Positions 51,313-60,782 of a DNA stretch of 64,000 nt are shown here, piece after piece. The notes under the pieces are model-generated. The model searched no databases and was not told the origin of the DNA. It saw nothing but the letters and a program-made list of their open reading frames with translations. The position numbers and the translations under genes are program-made. The stretch spans positions 88,920 through 152,919 of the forward strand of contig NZ_PABT01000046.1 in NCBI RefSeq assembly GCF_002699205.1, read 5' to 3'. Each line of letters begins with the position of its first letter. Within the stretch, counting starts at the first letter, position 1. Origin of the DNA: Allomuricauda sp. Its GTDB lineage: Bacteria > Bacteroidota > Bacteroidia > Flavobacteriales > Flavobacteriaceae.

Positions 51313-51453
51313 AAAAAGAGGCTGTCTAAAATATCGGTTTTTGTCAACCTGAACTTCTTTCAGGTTCTCATAATGATTTACTTATCAATATGACGGGATT
51401 CTGAAACAAGTTCAGAATGACGTATTTCAATACCTTTTTGACAGCCTCTTTTT
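51313..51453. repeat. Dispersed folded repeat, copy B
   Basis: 141 bp bounded by a perfect 14-bp inverted repeat (AAAAAGAGGCTGTC ... GACAGCCTCTTTTT) and containing two inner 8-bp hairpins (AACCTGAA-CTTCT-TTCAGGTT and ATTCTGAA-ACAAG-TTCAGAAT), a cloverleaf-like fold. It is the reverse-oriented relative of copy A at 34345-34474. No flanking target duplication was seen. It lies between convergent genes and ends in T runs on both strands, as a two-way terminator would. Confidence 0.8.
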
Positions 51454-51471
51454 TATACCTCAACGTTTTCC

Positions 51472-52182
51472 TTACGTCAACAAATTACCATTCTCGTCCC
51501 ATTCAGCAATAATACCCCGTTTACTCTGATCCACACATTTGGCGAGCCATTCCTCATCATAGGAAACGCCATGCTGTTCCAAAACATCATCGGGAACACC
51601 ATCCCACACATTGGGCATATTCCCTTTATAACCAATTTCCTCTATGCCAATCTTACTGGTATAAAACCCGGTCATGGTCAGATTACGGACCAATGAGAAG
51701 AAATTTACTTCAAAAGGTCGCTTGTTGGTTGGTACGTCGGGGTCATAATAAGCTATTTCATCCAAAATGGCTTTTTGCTGCTCTTCAGTAGCCGTTTTGA
51801 ACTCCACACCGTTTTCGGTGTTGCACTTATGGTCCAACCACATGATCCCACCTCGGATATCTGGCTGGAAAGCCTCATTATCCTTGCACATAAACTCAAT
51901 AAAACCAACCACATCAGCATCCGATGCGCCTTTGAACTCATCCGAAGGAGGCAAAATTAAATCACAAAGCACCGTAAGCGTTTCTACTTCATGTGGGTTC
52001 AAAAATTGCTTGTCCTGTAATTCCTGGATCAGTTCCGTTTCCAGGGGAACCCTGCCGGGATATGTGATTTTTGGAGATTCCACCAGTTCTTCCGACCCAG
52101 CCTCAGTTTTGCACCCATGCATGGCCAGTCCACCTGCCACGGTGCCCAGTACAATCGATTTTAAACTTTTTCTTCTGTCCAT
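51472..52182 (-). CDS. Gluconate 2-dehydrogenase subunit 3-like protein, Tat lipoprotein
   Basis: 236 residues. The N-terminus MDRRKSLKSIVLGTVAGGLA carries a twin-arginine pattern (RRKSLK), and the hydrophobic stretch ends in MHGC, so it is probably exported folded by Tat and then lipidated. The body matches the Gluc2DH_3 family (FLNPHEVETLTVLCDLILPP, then GFYTSKIGIEEIGYKGNMPN), the small subunit that accompanies and exports flavin-containing dehydrogenases. It follows the GMC oxidoreductase after four bases, so the two form one complex and operon. No cytochrome c subunit is next to them. Confidence 0.9.
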   Translation of the reverse strand: MDRRKSLKSIVLGTVAGGLAMHGCKTEAGSEELVESPKITYPGRVPLETELIQELQDKQFLNPHEVETLTVLCDLILPPSDEFKGASDADVVGFIEFMCKDNEAFQPDIRGGIMWLDHKCNTENGVEFKTATEEQQKAILDEIAYYDPDVPTNKRPFEVNFFSLVRNLTMTGFYTSKIGIEEIGYKGNMPNVWDGVPDDVLEQHGVSYDEEWLAKCVDQSKRGIIAEWDENGNLLT

Positions 52183-52186
52183 GTCC

Positions 52187-53911
52187 TTAAATGTTTTGTT
52201 GTTTCAATTGCTCCACAATATATTCCGAAGCCCTCATGGAGAGTGCCAAAATGGTCCAAGTACAGTTCTTGTCAGCCTGGGACACAAACGGCCCAGCATC
52301 CACAATAAACACATTGTCCACATCGTGCAATTGCTGGTATTTATTGGTCACTGAGGTCTTGGGATCATCACCCATTCGGGTCGTGCCCACTTCATGGATT
52401 ATATTGCCCGGATTGTGCAATCCATAATTGGTATCCTTGCCCGGCTTGTCGCCCAAGGGCTCACCTCCCATATTGATCAAGATTTCTTCAAAAGTGTCCT
52501 GCATATGTTTGGCCTGATTAATTTCATACTGCGACCATTTGTAATGGAAACGCAACACGGGGATACCAAACTCATCCACCGTAGTGGGGTCTATCTCACA
52601 ATAGTTGTCCTTGCGGGCTATGGATTCCCCACGCCCGGCCATTCCCACCACGGCCCCGTAATATTTCTTGGCATCGCTTCTAAGCATATCGCCATAACCG
52701 CCCACTTTGGTCCCAAAGAACTTATTGAACTCGTTTACATTAAAACCGAACCCATAACTGGGCATTCCCATACCGCCCCATACTTCAATGTGATAGCCCC
52801 TGGGAAAGTCCAATTTGGAATTGTCGCCCCACCACGGGGAATATACGTGCATGCCCCCTACCCCATCTTCGTTATAGGATACTTTGCGGTTCATCAGGTC
52901 GGGGATGAACCCTGCCCTATCGGCCCCAGTGGAATCGTGCAGGTACTTGCCCACTACATCACTGCTATTGCCCAATCCATTAGGGTGCTGCCTACTCTTG
53001 GAGTTCAATAGGATTCGTGCCGTACTACAGGCAGAGGCCCCGAGCACAACGACCTTTCCTTTTAATTGATACTCCTTTCTATCTTCTTTGTTGATATAGG
53101 ACACCCCCGTGGCCCTTCCTTCATCATCCACCGTCACTTCACGGACCATACAGTTTACGAACAGATCTATTTGCCCCCCTTTCTTCTGTGCTGGAAAAAT
53201 CAAACAGGTCCCAGCGGAGAAATCGGCATATACCTGACAGGCACGGTTACATTGTCCGCAATAGAAGCAAACGCCACGGTCCTCATTTATTTTTTTGGTG
53301 AGCATGGACATCCTTGAAGGATAGACCGGAATATTGCTCTTGCGAGCTCCCTTTATATAGAAAAGCTCGTGCAACCTTGGTTTTGGCGGCGGCAGAAAGA
53401 AGCCATCGGGATCATTGGGAAGCCCTTCGTTTGTCCCAAATACCCCGATCATTTTATCCAACTTATCATAATATGGTTTTACATCATCATAGCTTATGGG
53501 CCAATTTTCCCCATGGCCATCCACGTCTTTGTGCTTAAAATCCCTTGGGCCGAACCGCAGGGATATTCTTCCCCAGTGGTTGGTTCTCCCTCCCAACATT
53601 CGAGACCGGAACCACTCAAACCGGGTGCCATCTTTTTGTGTGTACGGTTCACCTTCTATGTCCCAACCTCCATAGGCCGCATCAAAATCGCCAAAGGGAC
53701 GGTACCGGGTACTGGCCCCTCTTCTCGGGCTTTCATAAGGCCATTTCAATTGGGTCTGATGTTCAGGTTTGGCCGGGTCAAAATATGGGCCGGCCTCTAC
53801 AATGGCAACCTTTAGCCCAGCCTCTGAAAGCACCTTGGCGGACATGCCGCCTCCCGCACCTGAGCCAACAATGATAGCATCGTAAACCGTGGAATTTTCA
53901 ATAATTTGCAT
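52187..53911 (-). CDS. GMC-family FAD oxidoreductase with Cys cluster
   Basis: 574 residues of the glucose-methanol-choline family: FAD site YDAIIVGSGAGGGMSAKVLS at about 10-30, RSRMLGGRTNHWGRISLRF, and the C-terminal HEVGTTRMGDDPKTSVTNKY with an FAD/catalytic region (FIVDAGPFVSQADKNCTWTI). Four cysteines in ferredoxin-like spacing, C215-x2-C218-x2-C221-x3-C225 (GVCFYCGQCNRACQVYAD), suggest an iron-sulphur cluster, as in FAD-dependent glucose dehydrogenase complexes. It lacks its own signal peptide and so would leave the cell with the Tat-signal partner subunit 3. It probably oxidises a sugar, sugar alcohol or glycoside in the periplasm; substrate unknown. Confidence 0.9.
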   Translation of the reverse strand: MQIIENSTVYDAIIVGSGAGGGMSAKVLSEAGLKVAIVEAGPYFDPAKPEHQTQLKWPYESPRRGASTRYRPFGDFDAAYGGWDIEGEPYTQKDGTRFEWFRSRMLGGRTNHWGRISLRFGPRDFKHKDVDGHGENWPISYDDVKPYYDKLDKMIGVFGTNEGLPNDPDGFFLPPPKPRLHELFYIKGARKSNIPVYPSRMSMLTKKINEDRGVCFYCGQCNRACQVYADFSAGTCLIFPAQKKGGQIDLFVNCMVREVTVDDEGRATGVSYINKEDRKEYQLKGKVVVLGASACSTARILLNSKSRQHPNGLGNSSDVVGKYLHDSTGADRAGFIPDLMNRKVSYNEDGVGGMHVYSPWWGDNSKLDFPRGYHIEVWGGMGMPSYGFGFNVNEFNKFFGTKVGGYGDMLRSDAKKYYGAVVGMAGRGESIARKDNYCEIDPTTVDEFGIPVLRFHYKWSQYEINQAKHMQDTFEEILINMGGEPLGDKPGKDTNYGLHNPGNIIHEVGTTRMGDDPKTSVTNKYQQLHDVDNVFIVDAGPFVSQADKNCTWTILALSMRASEYIVEQLKQQNI

Positions 53912-54131
53912 TGGTCTTGGTTTGTTTAATTTTAAGCTTGTTTTGAATCAAAACCTTGGACATTATTTATAATAAAAGGCTTGATCCAGTTCGCAACTTA
54001 CATCTTTTAAAGATAACTTTTCTAGTTAAGATTGATCATGATTCTAGATTTTTCGATTGTCCAGATTCCGGAAAAGCTCATCAAAATATCCGATATTTGA
54101 GGAACAAACCATCTTAAATATTATACGCACC

Positions 54132-56510
54132 ATGGGAAGATTTTTTACACTTACCTTACTATTTCTTATCGCTTTTAATCCGCTTGTGGCCCAAAAAGGA
54201 AATATCTCCAGTTTAAAAATCAAGGATATTATGCAAGGGGATGATTTTGTTGGCCATAGACCTTCCAATCCGTATTGGTCAACGGATGGACAAACTCTGT
54301 ATTTTGATTGGAACCCCAATGGTGCCGCACTAAGTGATTCTTTGTACGCCTATTCCATTGGAAGCAAAAAGATTCAAAAAGTGGACTTTTTTACCGCAAA
54401 TTCACTTCCATCTTCCAGAATAACTTACAATCAGAACAAAACGCAAGGAGTATATTCCAAAAACGGGGATATTTTCCTTTTGGATATGAAAACCCATAAA
54501 TCGACCCCCATAACCAAAACCCAAGAAAGGGAAAGCAGCCCACATTTTACCGATAATGGAAAAAGCATAGCTTTTGTGAAGGATGGAGAACTCTTTACAT
54601 GGAGCATTGCATCCGGATTGCTGGAACAAAAAACACGGTTTGTAAAATCCAAGAAAAAGGAACCGAAGCGCGATTCCAAAGACGAATGGCTGTACCAAGA
54701 TCAATTGGATATTTTTGACGTACTCCGAGAGCGTAAAGCAAAAAAGGATGCTGGGGAGAAAATCAGTGAAAAATTGAAACTCTTGGAGCCTTTGGAAATC
54801 GAAACCAAAGGAAAACGGGTCATCGGTCTGCAAATAGACCCATCGGGATCGTACATTACCTACACCTTAATGGATCGCCCGAATTCCAAAAGGACCATAG
54901 TCCCGCATTTTGTAACGGAATCCGGTTATACCGAGGATCAAAATACCCGTTCCAAGGTAGGGGACGAACCTACACAATACGAAATGTTTGTTTATGATGT
55001 GAAAAATCGCAAAAACTATCCTGTGGTTTTGGACAATCTTGAAGGTTTGGATTATGTTCCGGAGTACACCAAAGACTATCCAAACAAACCGTATGAAAAC
55101 AAGGACCGTATTGGCTTTATAAATGGCCCAACATGGAACATGGATGGTACCAAAGCCATTCTGGACATACAAGCGAATGATTATAAAGATAGATGGATTG
55201 TTCTATTGGATCCCAAAACAGGGAAAGTGGAACAATTGGACCGCCAACATGACGAGGCTTGGATAGGTGGCCCGGGCATAGGTAGTTATCGCGGAGGGAA
55301 CTTGGGATGGATGCCGGATAACAAAAGTATATGGTTCATGTCAGAAAAAACAGGATATTCCCATCTGTACACCATGAACCTAAACAATAAAAAGACCAAA
55401 GCCCTTACTTCCGGGGAGTTTGAAATATATGATGCCTTTCTATCCAAAGATAAAAACAGGTGGTATTTCACTTCCAATAAAACGCATCCGGGCGACCGTC
55501 AGTTTTACACCATGTCGCTCAAAGGTGGTAAATGGGAAAAACTGACCAATATGGTAGGTAGAAATGACGTCGTTCTTTCCCCGAACGAGGAAAAAATGGC
55601 CATTCTCTATTCCTATTCCAATAAACCTACGGAGTTGTTCATTCAAGACAACCCAATAAAAGCTGGGCAATCTACCCAAGCGGAACAAATTACAGATTCC
55701 AACAGTGAAGCATTCAATGCCTATGATTGGAAGGACCCAGAGATCATTACCTTCAAAGCATCCGATGGCGCAGAGGTCCATGCGAGGCTTTATCAGCCCG
55801 AAGCGTCGGTAAAAAACAAAGCCGCCGTTATTTTTGTTCACGGTGCAGGATACCTGCAGAACGCCCACAAGTGGTGGAGTTCCTATTTTAGGGAATATAT
55901 GTTCCACAATCTTTTGGTGGACAATGGCTATACCGTACTGGATATTGATTATCGGGGAAGTGCCGGTTATGGCAGGGACTGGCGTACCGGCATATACAGG
56001 CACATGGGGGGCAAGGACTTGTCCGACCAAGTGGATGGTGCCAAGATGCTAGTGGAAAATTACGGTATCGATAGTGATAAAATCGGTATTTATGGAGGTT
56101 CTTACGGTGGATTTATCACCCTAATGGCCATGTTCAATGCGCCCGACACTTTTAGTGCAGGTGGGGCCATCAGGTCTGTCGGGGACTGGGCGGCCTACAA
56201 CCATGGCTATACCGCTCGAATTTTAAACACACCAGCCACCGATAGCTTGGCCTACAAACGCAGTTCGCCCATTTATTTTGCTGATGGGTTACAAGGTGAT
56301 CTTTTGATCCTTCATGGTATGGTGGACGACAATGTACATTTTCAGGATATGGTTCGGCTCTCCCAACGCTTGATCGAACTTGGCAAAGAAAACTGGGAAA
56401 TGGCGGTCTATCCGGTGGAAAGACATGGATTTGTAGAACCAAGCAGTTGGACGGACGAGTACACACGTATCTTTAAGCTGTTCCAAAAATCACTTTTAGG
56501 GAAAGAATAA
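54132..56510 (+). CDS. S9-family prolyl oligopeptidase-like serine peptidase
   Basis: 793 residues from the ATG of MGRFFTLTLLFLIAFNPLVAQ, a signal peptide, so periplasmic or exported. A beta-propeller of WD40/PD40-like repeats (about 30-530) precedes the alpha/beta hydrolase domain. The nucleophile is Ser657 in GIYGGSYGGFITLM; the Asp is in LILHGMVDDNVHF and the His near residue 765 (YPVERHGFVEPSSW). IDYRGSAGYGRDWRTGIYRH is typical of the S9B/S9C dipeptidyl/acylaminoacyl groups. A peptide-degrading role fits the nearby SusD_2 system, but they are not in one operon. Confidence 0.92.
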   Translation: MGRFFTLTLLFLIAFNPLVAQKGNISSLKIKDIMQGDDFVGHRPSNPYWSTDGQTLYFDWNPNGAALSDSLYAYSIGSKKIQKVDFFTANSLPSSRITYNQNKTQGVYSKNGDIFLLDMKTHKSTPITKTQERESSPHFTDNGKSIAFVKDGELFTWSIASGLLEQKTRFVKSKKKEPKRDSKDEWLYQDQLDIFDVLRERKAKKDAGEKISEKLKLLEPLEIETKGKRVIGLQIDPSGSYITYTLMDRPNSKRTIVPHFVTESGYTEDQNTRSKVGDEPTQYEMFVYDVKNRKNYPVVLDNLEGLDYVPEYTKDYPNKPYENKDRIGFINGPTWNMDGTKAILDIQANDYKDRWIVLLDPKTGKVEQLDRQHDEAWIGGPGIGSYRGGNLGWMPDNKSIWFMSEKTGYSHLYTMNLNNKKTKALTSGEFEIYDAFLSKDKNRWYFTSNKTHPGDRQFYTMSLKGGKWEKLTNMVGRNDVVLSPNEEKMAILYSYSNKPTELFIQDNPIKAGQSTQAEQITDSNSEAFNAYDWKDPEIITFKASDGAEVHARLYQPEASVKNKAAVIFVHGAGYLQNAHKWWSSYFREYMFHNLLVDNGYTVLDIDYRGSAGYGRDWRTGIYRHMGGKDLSDQVDGAKMLVENYGIDSDKIGIYGGSYGGFITLMAMFNAPDTFSAGGAIRSVGDWAAYNHGYTARILNTPATDSLAYKRSSPIYFADGLQGDLLILHGMVDDNVHFQDMVRLSQRLIELGKENWEMAVYPVERHGFVEPSSWTDEYTRIFKLFQKSLLGKE

Positions 56511-56590
56511 ACTATTTTGCCGGTAAGAAGACCTAAAATCTTTCAACAAAAAAACATATCTTCCTACCTGAAAATTAACTAACAAACTGC

Positions 56591-57835
56591 ATGAAAGCAT
56601 TGTTGAAAGCACTCGGTCCTGGCCTATTGTTTGCCAGCATGGCCATTGGCACATCCCATTTGGTCCTCTCAACCAAAGCTGGGGCCCAATATGGTTGGAT
56701 AATGGTGATTCCCATACTTTTGGCCAACTTGTTCAAGTACCCGTTTTTTGAGTTTGGTATTCGGTACACCACAGTCACGGAAAAAAGTCTCATCGAGGGA
56801 TATTTGAACTTGGGCAAGACCTATTTATGGATCTATGCCTTTGTTACCCTGATTTCCACTTTTACCATTTTGGCGGCACTTTATGTGGTGACCGCCGGTC
56901 TATTCATGAACCTGTTCGATATAGCTTCCGTGGGAGCCGGAGCTATTTCATTGGGGCTATTTATATTTATCAGTTTGCTCTTGATCATTGGAAAATATAA
57001 GTTTCTCGAAAACTCTTTGAAGGCCGTTATAACCATTCTTTTTGTTGCTTTATTGGTCACCACGGTGATGGTCATACAAAAGGGGCCGGTACCCGGCAGC
57101 GCATCCTATGAGCGGCCGGAAATCTTTAACGAGGTCGGTATTTTGTTCCTGATCGGTCTTGTTGGATGGATGCCCACGGCGGTGGAGGCATCGGGTTGGG
57201 TGAGTCTTTGGGGCATGGAAAATTTAAAGACCATGAAGAAGAAGCCTTCACTTAAAATAGCGCTCCAAGAATTTAACGTAGGCTATATTTTAACCGCAGT
57301 TTTGGCCTTGTTTTTTATGATTATCGGATGGATGACCTTGTACGGTACTGGAACCGAACTTAGCGGTAACGCAGTGGTTTTTGCAGATCAATTGGTAAAC
57401 CTGTTCACCACCCACATCGGGAGCTGGGCCTACTTTTTTATCGCAGTGGCCGCCTTTGCCACCATGTTCAGCACGTGCATGACCGCACATGATGCCATAT
57501 CCAGGGTTAGTTTGGACGTGCTGCAAAAGCTATATCCGAAAAAGGATATCTACAATAAAAAACATGCCTTTGCATTAATGGTCATCGCAATGGCTTGGAT
57601 CAATTGGATCGTGATCAGTCTTTTTAGTGCAAACATGGGCGACCTGGTAGCATTGGCCACTTTTGTGTCTTTCGTATTTGCCCCGCTATTGGGTTGGATG
57701 AACCTCAAAACGGTTATTGGAAAAGATGTTCCAAAGGAACATAGACCCAAAACAGGAATGAGGATACTCACCTATATCGGTATGGTCTTCCTATCGCTGT
57801 TTGCCCTATATTACTGTTGGATGTTATTGACGTAA
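56591..57835 (+). CDS. Nramp-related transporter without the DPGN motif
   Basis: 414 residues with about 11 membrane helices and the overall Nramp layout (KALGPGLLFASMAIGTSHLV at the N-terminus). The metal-binding helix-1 motif Asp-Pro-Gly-Asn of true Nramp proteins is replaced by Gly-Thr-Ser-His in AIGTSHLVLSTKAGA, and the helix-6 Met-Pro-His is GWMPTAVEASGWVSLWGM here. Selective Mn/Fe transport by the known mechanism is therefore unlikely; the substrate is unknown. Automatic annotation would call it a divalent metal transporter. It starts 80 bp after the S9 peptidase and ends one base before the convergent OmpA stop. Confidence 0.85.
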   Translation: MKALLKALGPGLLFASMAIGTSHLVLSTKAGAQYGWIMVIPILLANLFKYPFFEFGIRYTTVTEKSLIEGYLNLGKTYLWIYAFVTLISTFTILAALYVVTAGLFMNLFDIASVGAGAISLGLFIFISLLLIIGKYKFLENSLKAVITILFVALLVTTVMVIQKGPVPGSASYERPEIFNEVGILFLIGLVGWMPTAVEASGWVSLWGMENLKTMKKKPSLKIALQEFNVGYILTAVLALFFMIIGWMTLYGTGTELSGNAVVFADQLVNLFTTHIGSWAYFFIAVAAFATMFSTCMTAHDAISRVSLDVLQKLYPKKDIYNKKHAFALMVIAMAWINWIVISLFSANMGDLVALATFVSFVFAPLLGWMNLKTVIGKDVPKEHRPKTGMRILTYIGMVFLSLFALYYCWMLLT

Positions 57836-57836
57836 C

Positions 57837-59780
57837 TTAATCAAAGAGCACATTATCGTTAAGCACAACAATCAGAGAACGCTGGTTTTGTTTATGCAGT
57901 GATTCCAAACAGAACACCCCATTGGTGCAGTTGTTCAAGATTTTCTCCTCTCCATAACCTATGGTGTACAATATATTGATGGCAGGCACTCCATTTTCCA
58001 CCAAATACTTTTTAATGGCATCAGAACGCTCTTGGGTAAGCCTAAAGTTTGAAGTGCTGCTTCCCCTACTATCGGTATAGGTCTCTATCCGAAGCTGTGC
58101 CTCCGGAAAAGCCTTCATAAAATCGACCACTTTGTTGAGCTCGGTTTTGATCTCTTCCGTTAGTTGGGTAGAACTTGTATCAAAATAGAAATCATTCAAC
58201 TTTACCACTTTCTGGCCTTCCCGCTCTTCCACCAGGTCATCGTACAACAAAATCCCAATATCATAGGATTGGTTCTGTAATGCTTTCAGCTCCTCAACCC
58301 CTAATTGTTCAATATACCTCGAATACCGTTTTTTGGTCGCTTCGATCACCACATCGGTTTCATAAGGGATTTCCAATCGGTATTCCCCGTCTTCATTCGA
58401 AGTGGTAGTGGCCACCTTGTTGCCATCCATGTCCCAAAGGCTCACCACCACGTTTGGCACCGGGGCGGATGATTGGGCATTTACCACCTCCCCTTTGAAC
58501 GTAATCGTTTTTAGACCCGGCTTTTCATCTACCTTAAAACCATATATATCATCTTTTCCCTTTCCTCCCGGACGATTGGATGCAAAATATCCCAGCAGGC
58601 CTTCGCCCTCGTTTCTTATAATAAGTCCAAAATCATCATACGCTGAATTGATTTGGTCCCCAAGATTGATCGGGATCCCAAAATCCTCTCCTTCTATACT
58701 GGATTTATAAATATCCATTCCACCAAGGCCATAGAACACATCCGAAGCAAAATAAAAATTGTCCTCAAAAATAAATGGTGCTATTTCGTTCCCCGATGAA
58801 TTGATACGCGGACCGAGATTGATCGGCGCGGACATGATCTGTCCGTTATTGGTATAGACATAGTAAATATCCGTTCCCCCATAACCATCCTCAAAGTCGG
58901 CCGAAAAATACAGTTTGCCATTGGTATCATCATAAAAAGGATAATAGAACGAGGTGCTCAAATCTTTCAACAACAACTGATTGCTCCCCCCAATGGTCTG
59001 TTTAGCGATCGACAGGGCATTTTTTCCGTTGGAATCGAAAGCAAGTTCCCCGTTTTCCGTGTTGGACACCACATAGAAAACACTGTTCAAAGCAGGAGAG
59101 TAATAGGGCGTGGCCTTATGGTAATCGGTATCTTCCACTTCATCAAAAACATGCAAGGACATAACCTGTCCAGAAGGTTGTATTTCTGATTCATATATAT
59201 TGAAATACCCCTCGTTACCGGGTTCGTACCGTAATTTTTTATTTACCTCACGTCCACTGGAAAACAACAGTTTATTGTTATAAAAACTTGGGGCAAAATC
59301 CGTTTGGGCGCTATTGGCGTCCAAATTGAAAATCTCATACTCCAACTGATGCTCTTCCGAACCATCTTGTAACAACTGATGGTTGAACTCCATATTTTCC
59401 TTCAACTCTTTTGGGAAAGTGGATAAAATATCGGCCAAAAACCCCTCCATTTCCGCAACATTTGGAGTCTTGGAAAGGCTCTGCAACATTTTGTTATAGT
59501 GATGGGGGTCCATCAGGGTATCCTGGCCATAAATCTCCATATAGGCTTCCGAAGCTTTTTCAAAATTATCCGTTTCGAAATAGGCATCGGCAAGATTCAA
59601 AAATTGCTGTTTGGTCAAAGTACCTTCCATAAGTTGTTTTTCGTAGGCCCTGACCGCTGCTTGATACTCGTATTGAAAGAATAGCACATCCCCTTCGGAT
59701 TGCTTTTTTTGGGCGAAGCAGAAAACCATGCCCAGAAGGGTTGCCCATAGCGTTATCTGTATTTTTTTTGCTTGGTTCAT
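57837..59780 (-). CDS. OmpA-family protein with TPR, PD40 propeller and carboxypeptidase-like domain
   Basis: 647 residues. Signal peptide (ITLWATLLGMVFCFA), TPR-like helices (about 25-130), a WD40/PD40 propeller (about 150-420; LYFSADFEDGYGGTDIYYVY, NFYFASDVFYGLGGMDIYKS and FASNRPGGKGKDDIYGFKVD are the repeats), a carboxypeptidase-regulatory-like domain (ITFKGEVVNAQSSAPVPNVV onward, about 445-520) and a C-terminal OmpA peptidoglycan-binding domain (RIETYTDSRGSSTSNFRLTQ). The same order occurs in T9SS component PorE-like proteins. It is the last gene of the CHU_C-porP-ompA operon, one base after the PorP stop. Confidence 0.92.
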   Translation of the reverse strand: MNQAKKIQITLWATLLGMVFCFAQKKQSEGDVLFFQYEYQAAVRAYEKQLMEGTLTKQQFLNLADAYFETDNFEKASEAYMEIYGQDTLMDPHHYNKMLQSLSKTPNVAEMEGFLADILSTFPKELKENMEFNHQLLQDGSEEHQLEYEIFNLDANSAQTDFAPSFYNNKLLFSSGREVNKKLRYEPGNEGYFNIYESEIQPSGQVMSLHVFDEVEDTDYHKATPYYSPALNSVFYVVSNTENGELAFDSNGKNALSIAKQTIGGSNQLLLKDLSTSFYYPFYDDTNGKLYFSADFEDGYGGTDIYYVYTNNGQIMSAPINLGPRINSSGNEIAPFIFEDNFYFASDVFYGLGGMDIYKSSIEGEDFGIPINLGDQINSAYDDFGLIIRNEGEGLLGYFASNRPGGKGKDDIYGFKVDEKPGLKTITFKGEVVNAQSSAPVPNVVVSLWDMDGNKVATTTSNEDGEYRLEIPYETDVVIEATKKRYSRYIEQLGVEELKALQNQSYDIGILLYDDLVEEREGQKVVKLNDFYFDTSSTQLTEEIKTELNKVVDFMKAFPEAQLRIETYTDSRGSSTSNFRLTQERSDAIKKYLVENGVPAINILYTIGYGEEKILNNCTNGVFCLESLHKQNQRSLIVVLNDNVLFD

Positions 59781-59781
59781 G

Positions 59782-60774
59782 TTAGAAAAATCTTGGGGAA
59801 TCTATCTGCTTACCTTTACTTTTTGGTTTCTTGCTCTTTGATTTTTTGGTTCCGCCGGATCCGAAACCACCTCTTCCTATATAAAATTTTAAAATGGCCT
59901 CGTGGGAGCCACCACTATACTCTCCAAGACCGTTGGTGTTGTAATCGTACGAATACCCAATGAACATGGCATTGGAAATCTGGAAACCAGCCATACCGCT
60001 CACTGCATTGTCGAATCGGTAGGAAGCCCCAACGGTAAGGGCATCTATAAACTGGAAATTGGCCGATAGGTTCACCGTTACCGGGGATCCTTTCAGATAG
60101 TTTACCAAAAAAGCGGGTTTGAATTTGGTTTGATCGCCCAATTGGAAAACATACCCCCCAATAACGTTCAACTGCATGTAATCATCCACAATGGTGGCCA
60201 CTTCGTCGTTATAAAGCTCATCGGTCAAAAAGTTGGGAACGGAGGCCCCCAAATACCAATCTTCTTCGTGGTACATAAACAAGCCTGCTCCCACCGTAGG
60301 GTAAAAATTGCTGTAATTCCCACCCAAAATGGAGTTATCCGAGGGATCTTCAAACGTGCCTTTGGAATAATCAATATTGAGCGAAGACCCGCCCGCGTTG
60401 AGTCCGAAGGAAAGTTTGGTCTCGTCGGACAACTGTATCTCATAGGAATAGGCCACATCAAAATAGGTTTGTGTGGAGGGTCCCAACTCATCGTTCACGA
60501 TGTTGATTCCCAACCCCATTTTCTCGTTGCTAAAAGGAATATTGGCCCCGGCACGTATGGTAGTCGGTGCCCCGGGGATATCCACCCACTGTGCACGGTA
60601 CAATCCAATGATCTCGGGGCTTTCCACCGTACCCACATAGGCAGGGTTAAAACTTCCAATATTGTACATGTACTGTGTGTACTGCGGCTCTTTTTGGGCA
60701 TGGACATAGCCCACCGCTATTAGAACCACGAGCAGTACCTTTCTGTAAATTGGTAAGATTGTTTTATCTGGCAT
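59782..60774 (-). CDS. PorP/SprF-family type IX secretion membrane protein
   Basis: 330 residues from MPDKTILPIYRKVLLVVLIA, the ATG eight bases after the upstream stop. Signal peptide to HAQ, then KEPQYTQYMYNIGSFNPAYV, the hallmark N-terminus of PorP/SprF proteins, and a beta-barrel region with GLYRAQWVDIPGAPTTIRAG and FIGYSYDYNTNGLGEYSGGS. This family works with T9SS to attach or release one neighbouring secreted substrate, and the immediately upstream gene encodes such a substrate. The tail is Lys/Ser/Gly-rich. A longer ORF start overlaps the upstream gene and is not preferred. Confidence 0.93.
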   Translation of the reverse strand: MPDKTILPIYRKVLLVVLIAVGYVHAQKEPQYTQYMYNIGSFNPAYVGTVESPEIIGLYRAQWVDIPGAPTTIRAGANIPFSNEKMGLGINIVNDELGPSTQTYFDVAYSYEIQLSDETKLSFGLNAGGSSLNIDYSKGTFEDPSDNSILGGNYSNFYPTVGAGLFMYHEEDWYLGASVPNFLTDELYNDEVATIVDDYMQLNVIGGYVFQLGDQTKFKPAFLVNYLKGSPVTVNLSANFQFIDALTVGASYRFDNAVSGMAGFQISNAMFIGYSYDYNTNGLGEYSGGSHEAILKFYIGRGGFGSGGTKKSKSKKPKSKGKQIDSPRFF

Positions 60775-60782
60775 TTTCGTTT

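Noticed and set aside
54057..54131. A 25-residue N-terminal extension of the S9 peptidase
   Set aside because: The following Met begins a clear signal peptide; the extension would hide it and is unlike the family.
57837..60774. Assigning the ompA and porP genes to named core T9SS components
   Set aside because: Such pairs exist in many copies per genome, linked to individual substrates; core PorP or PorE identity cannot be shown from this window.
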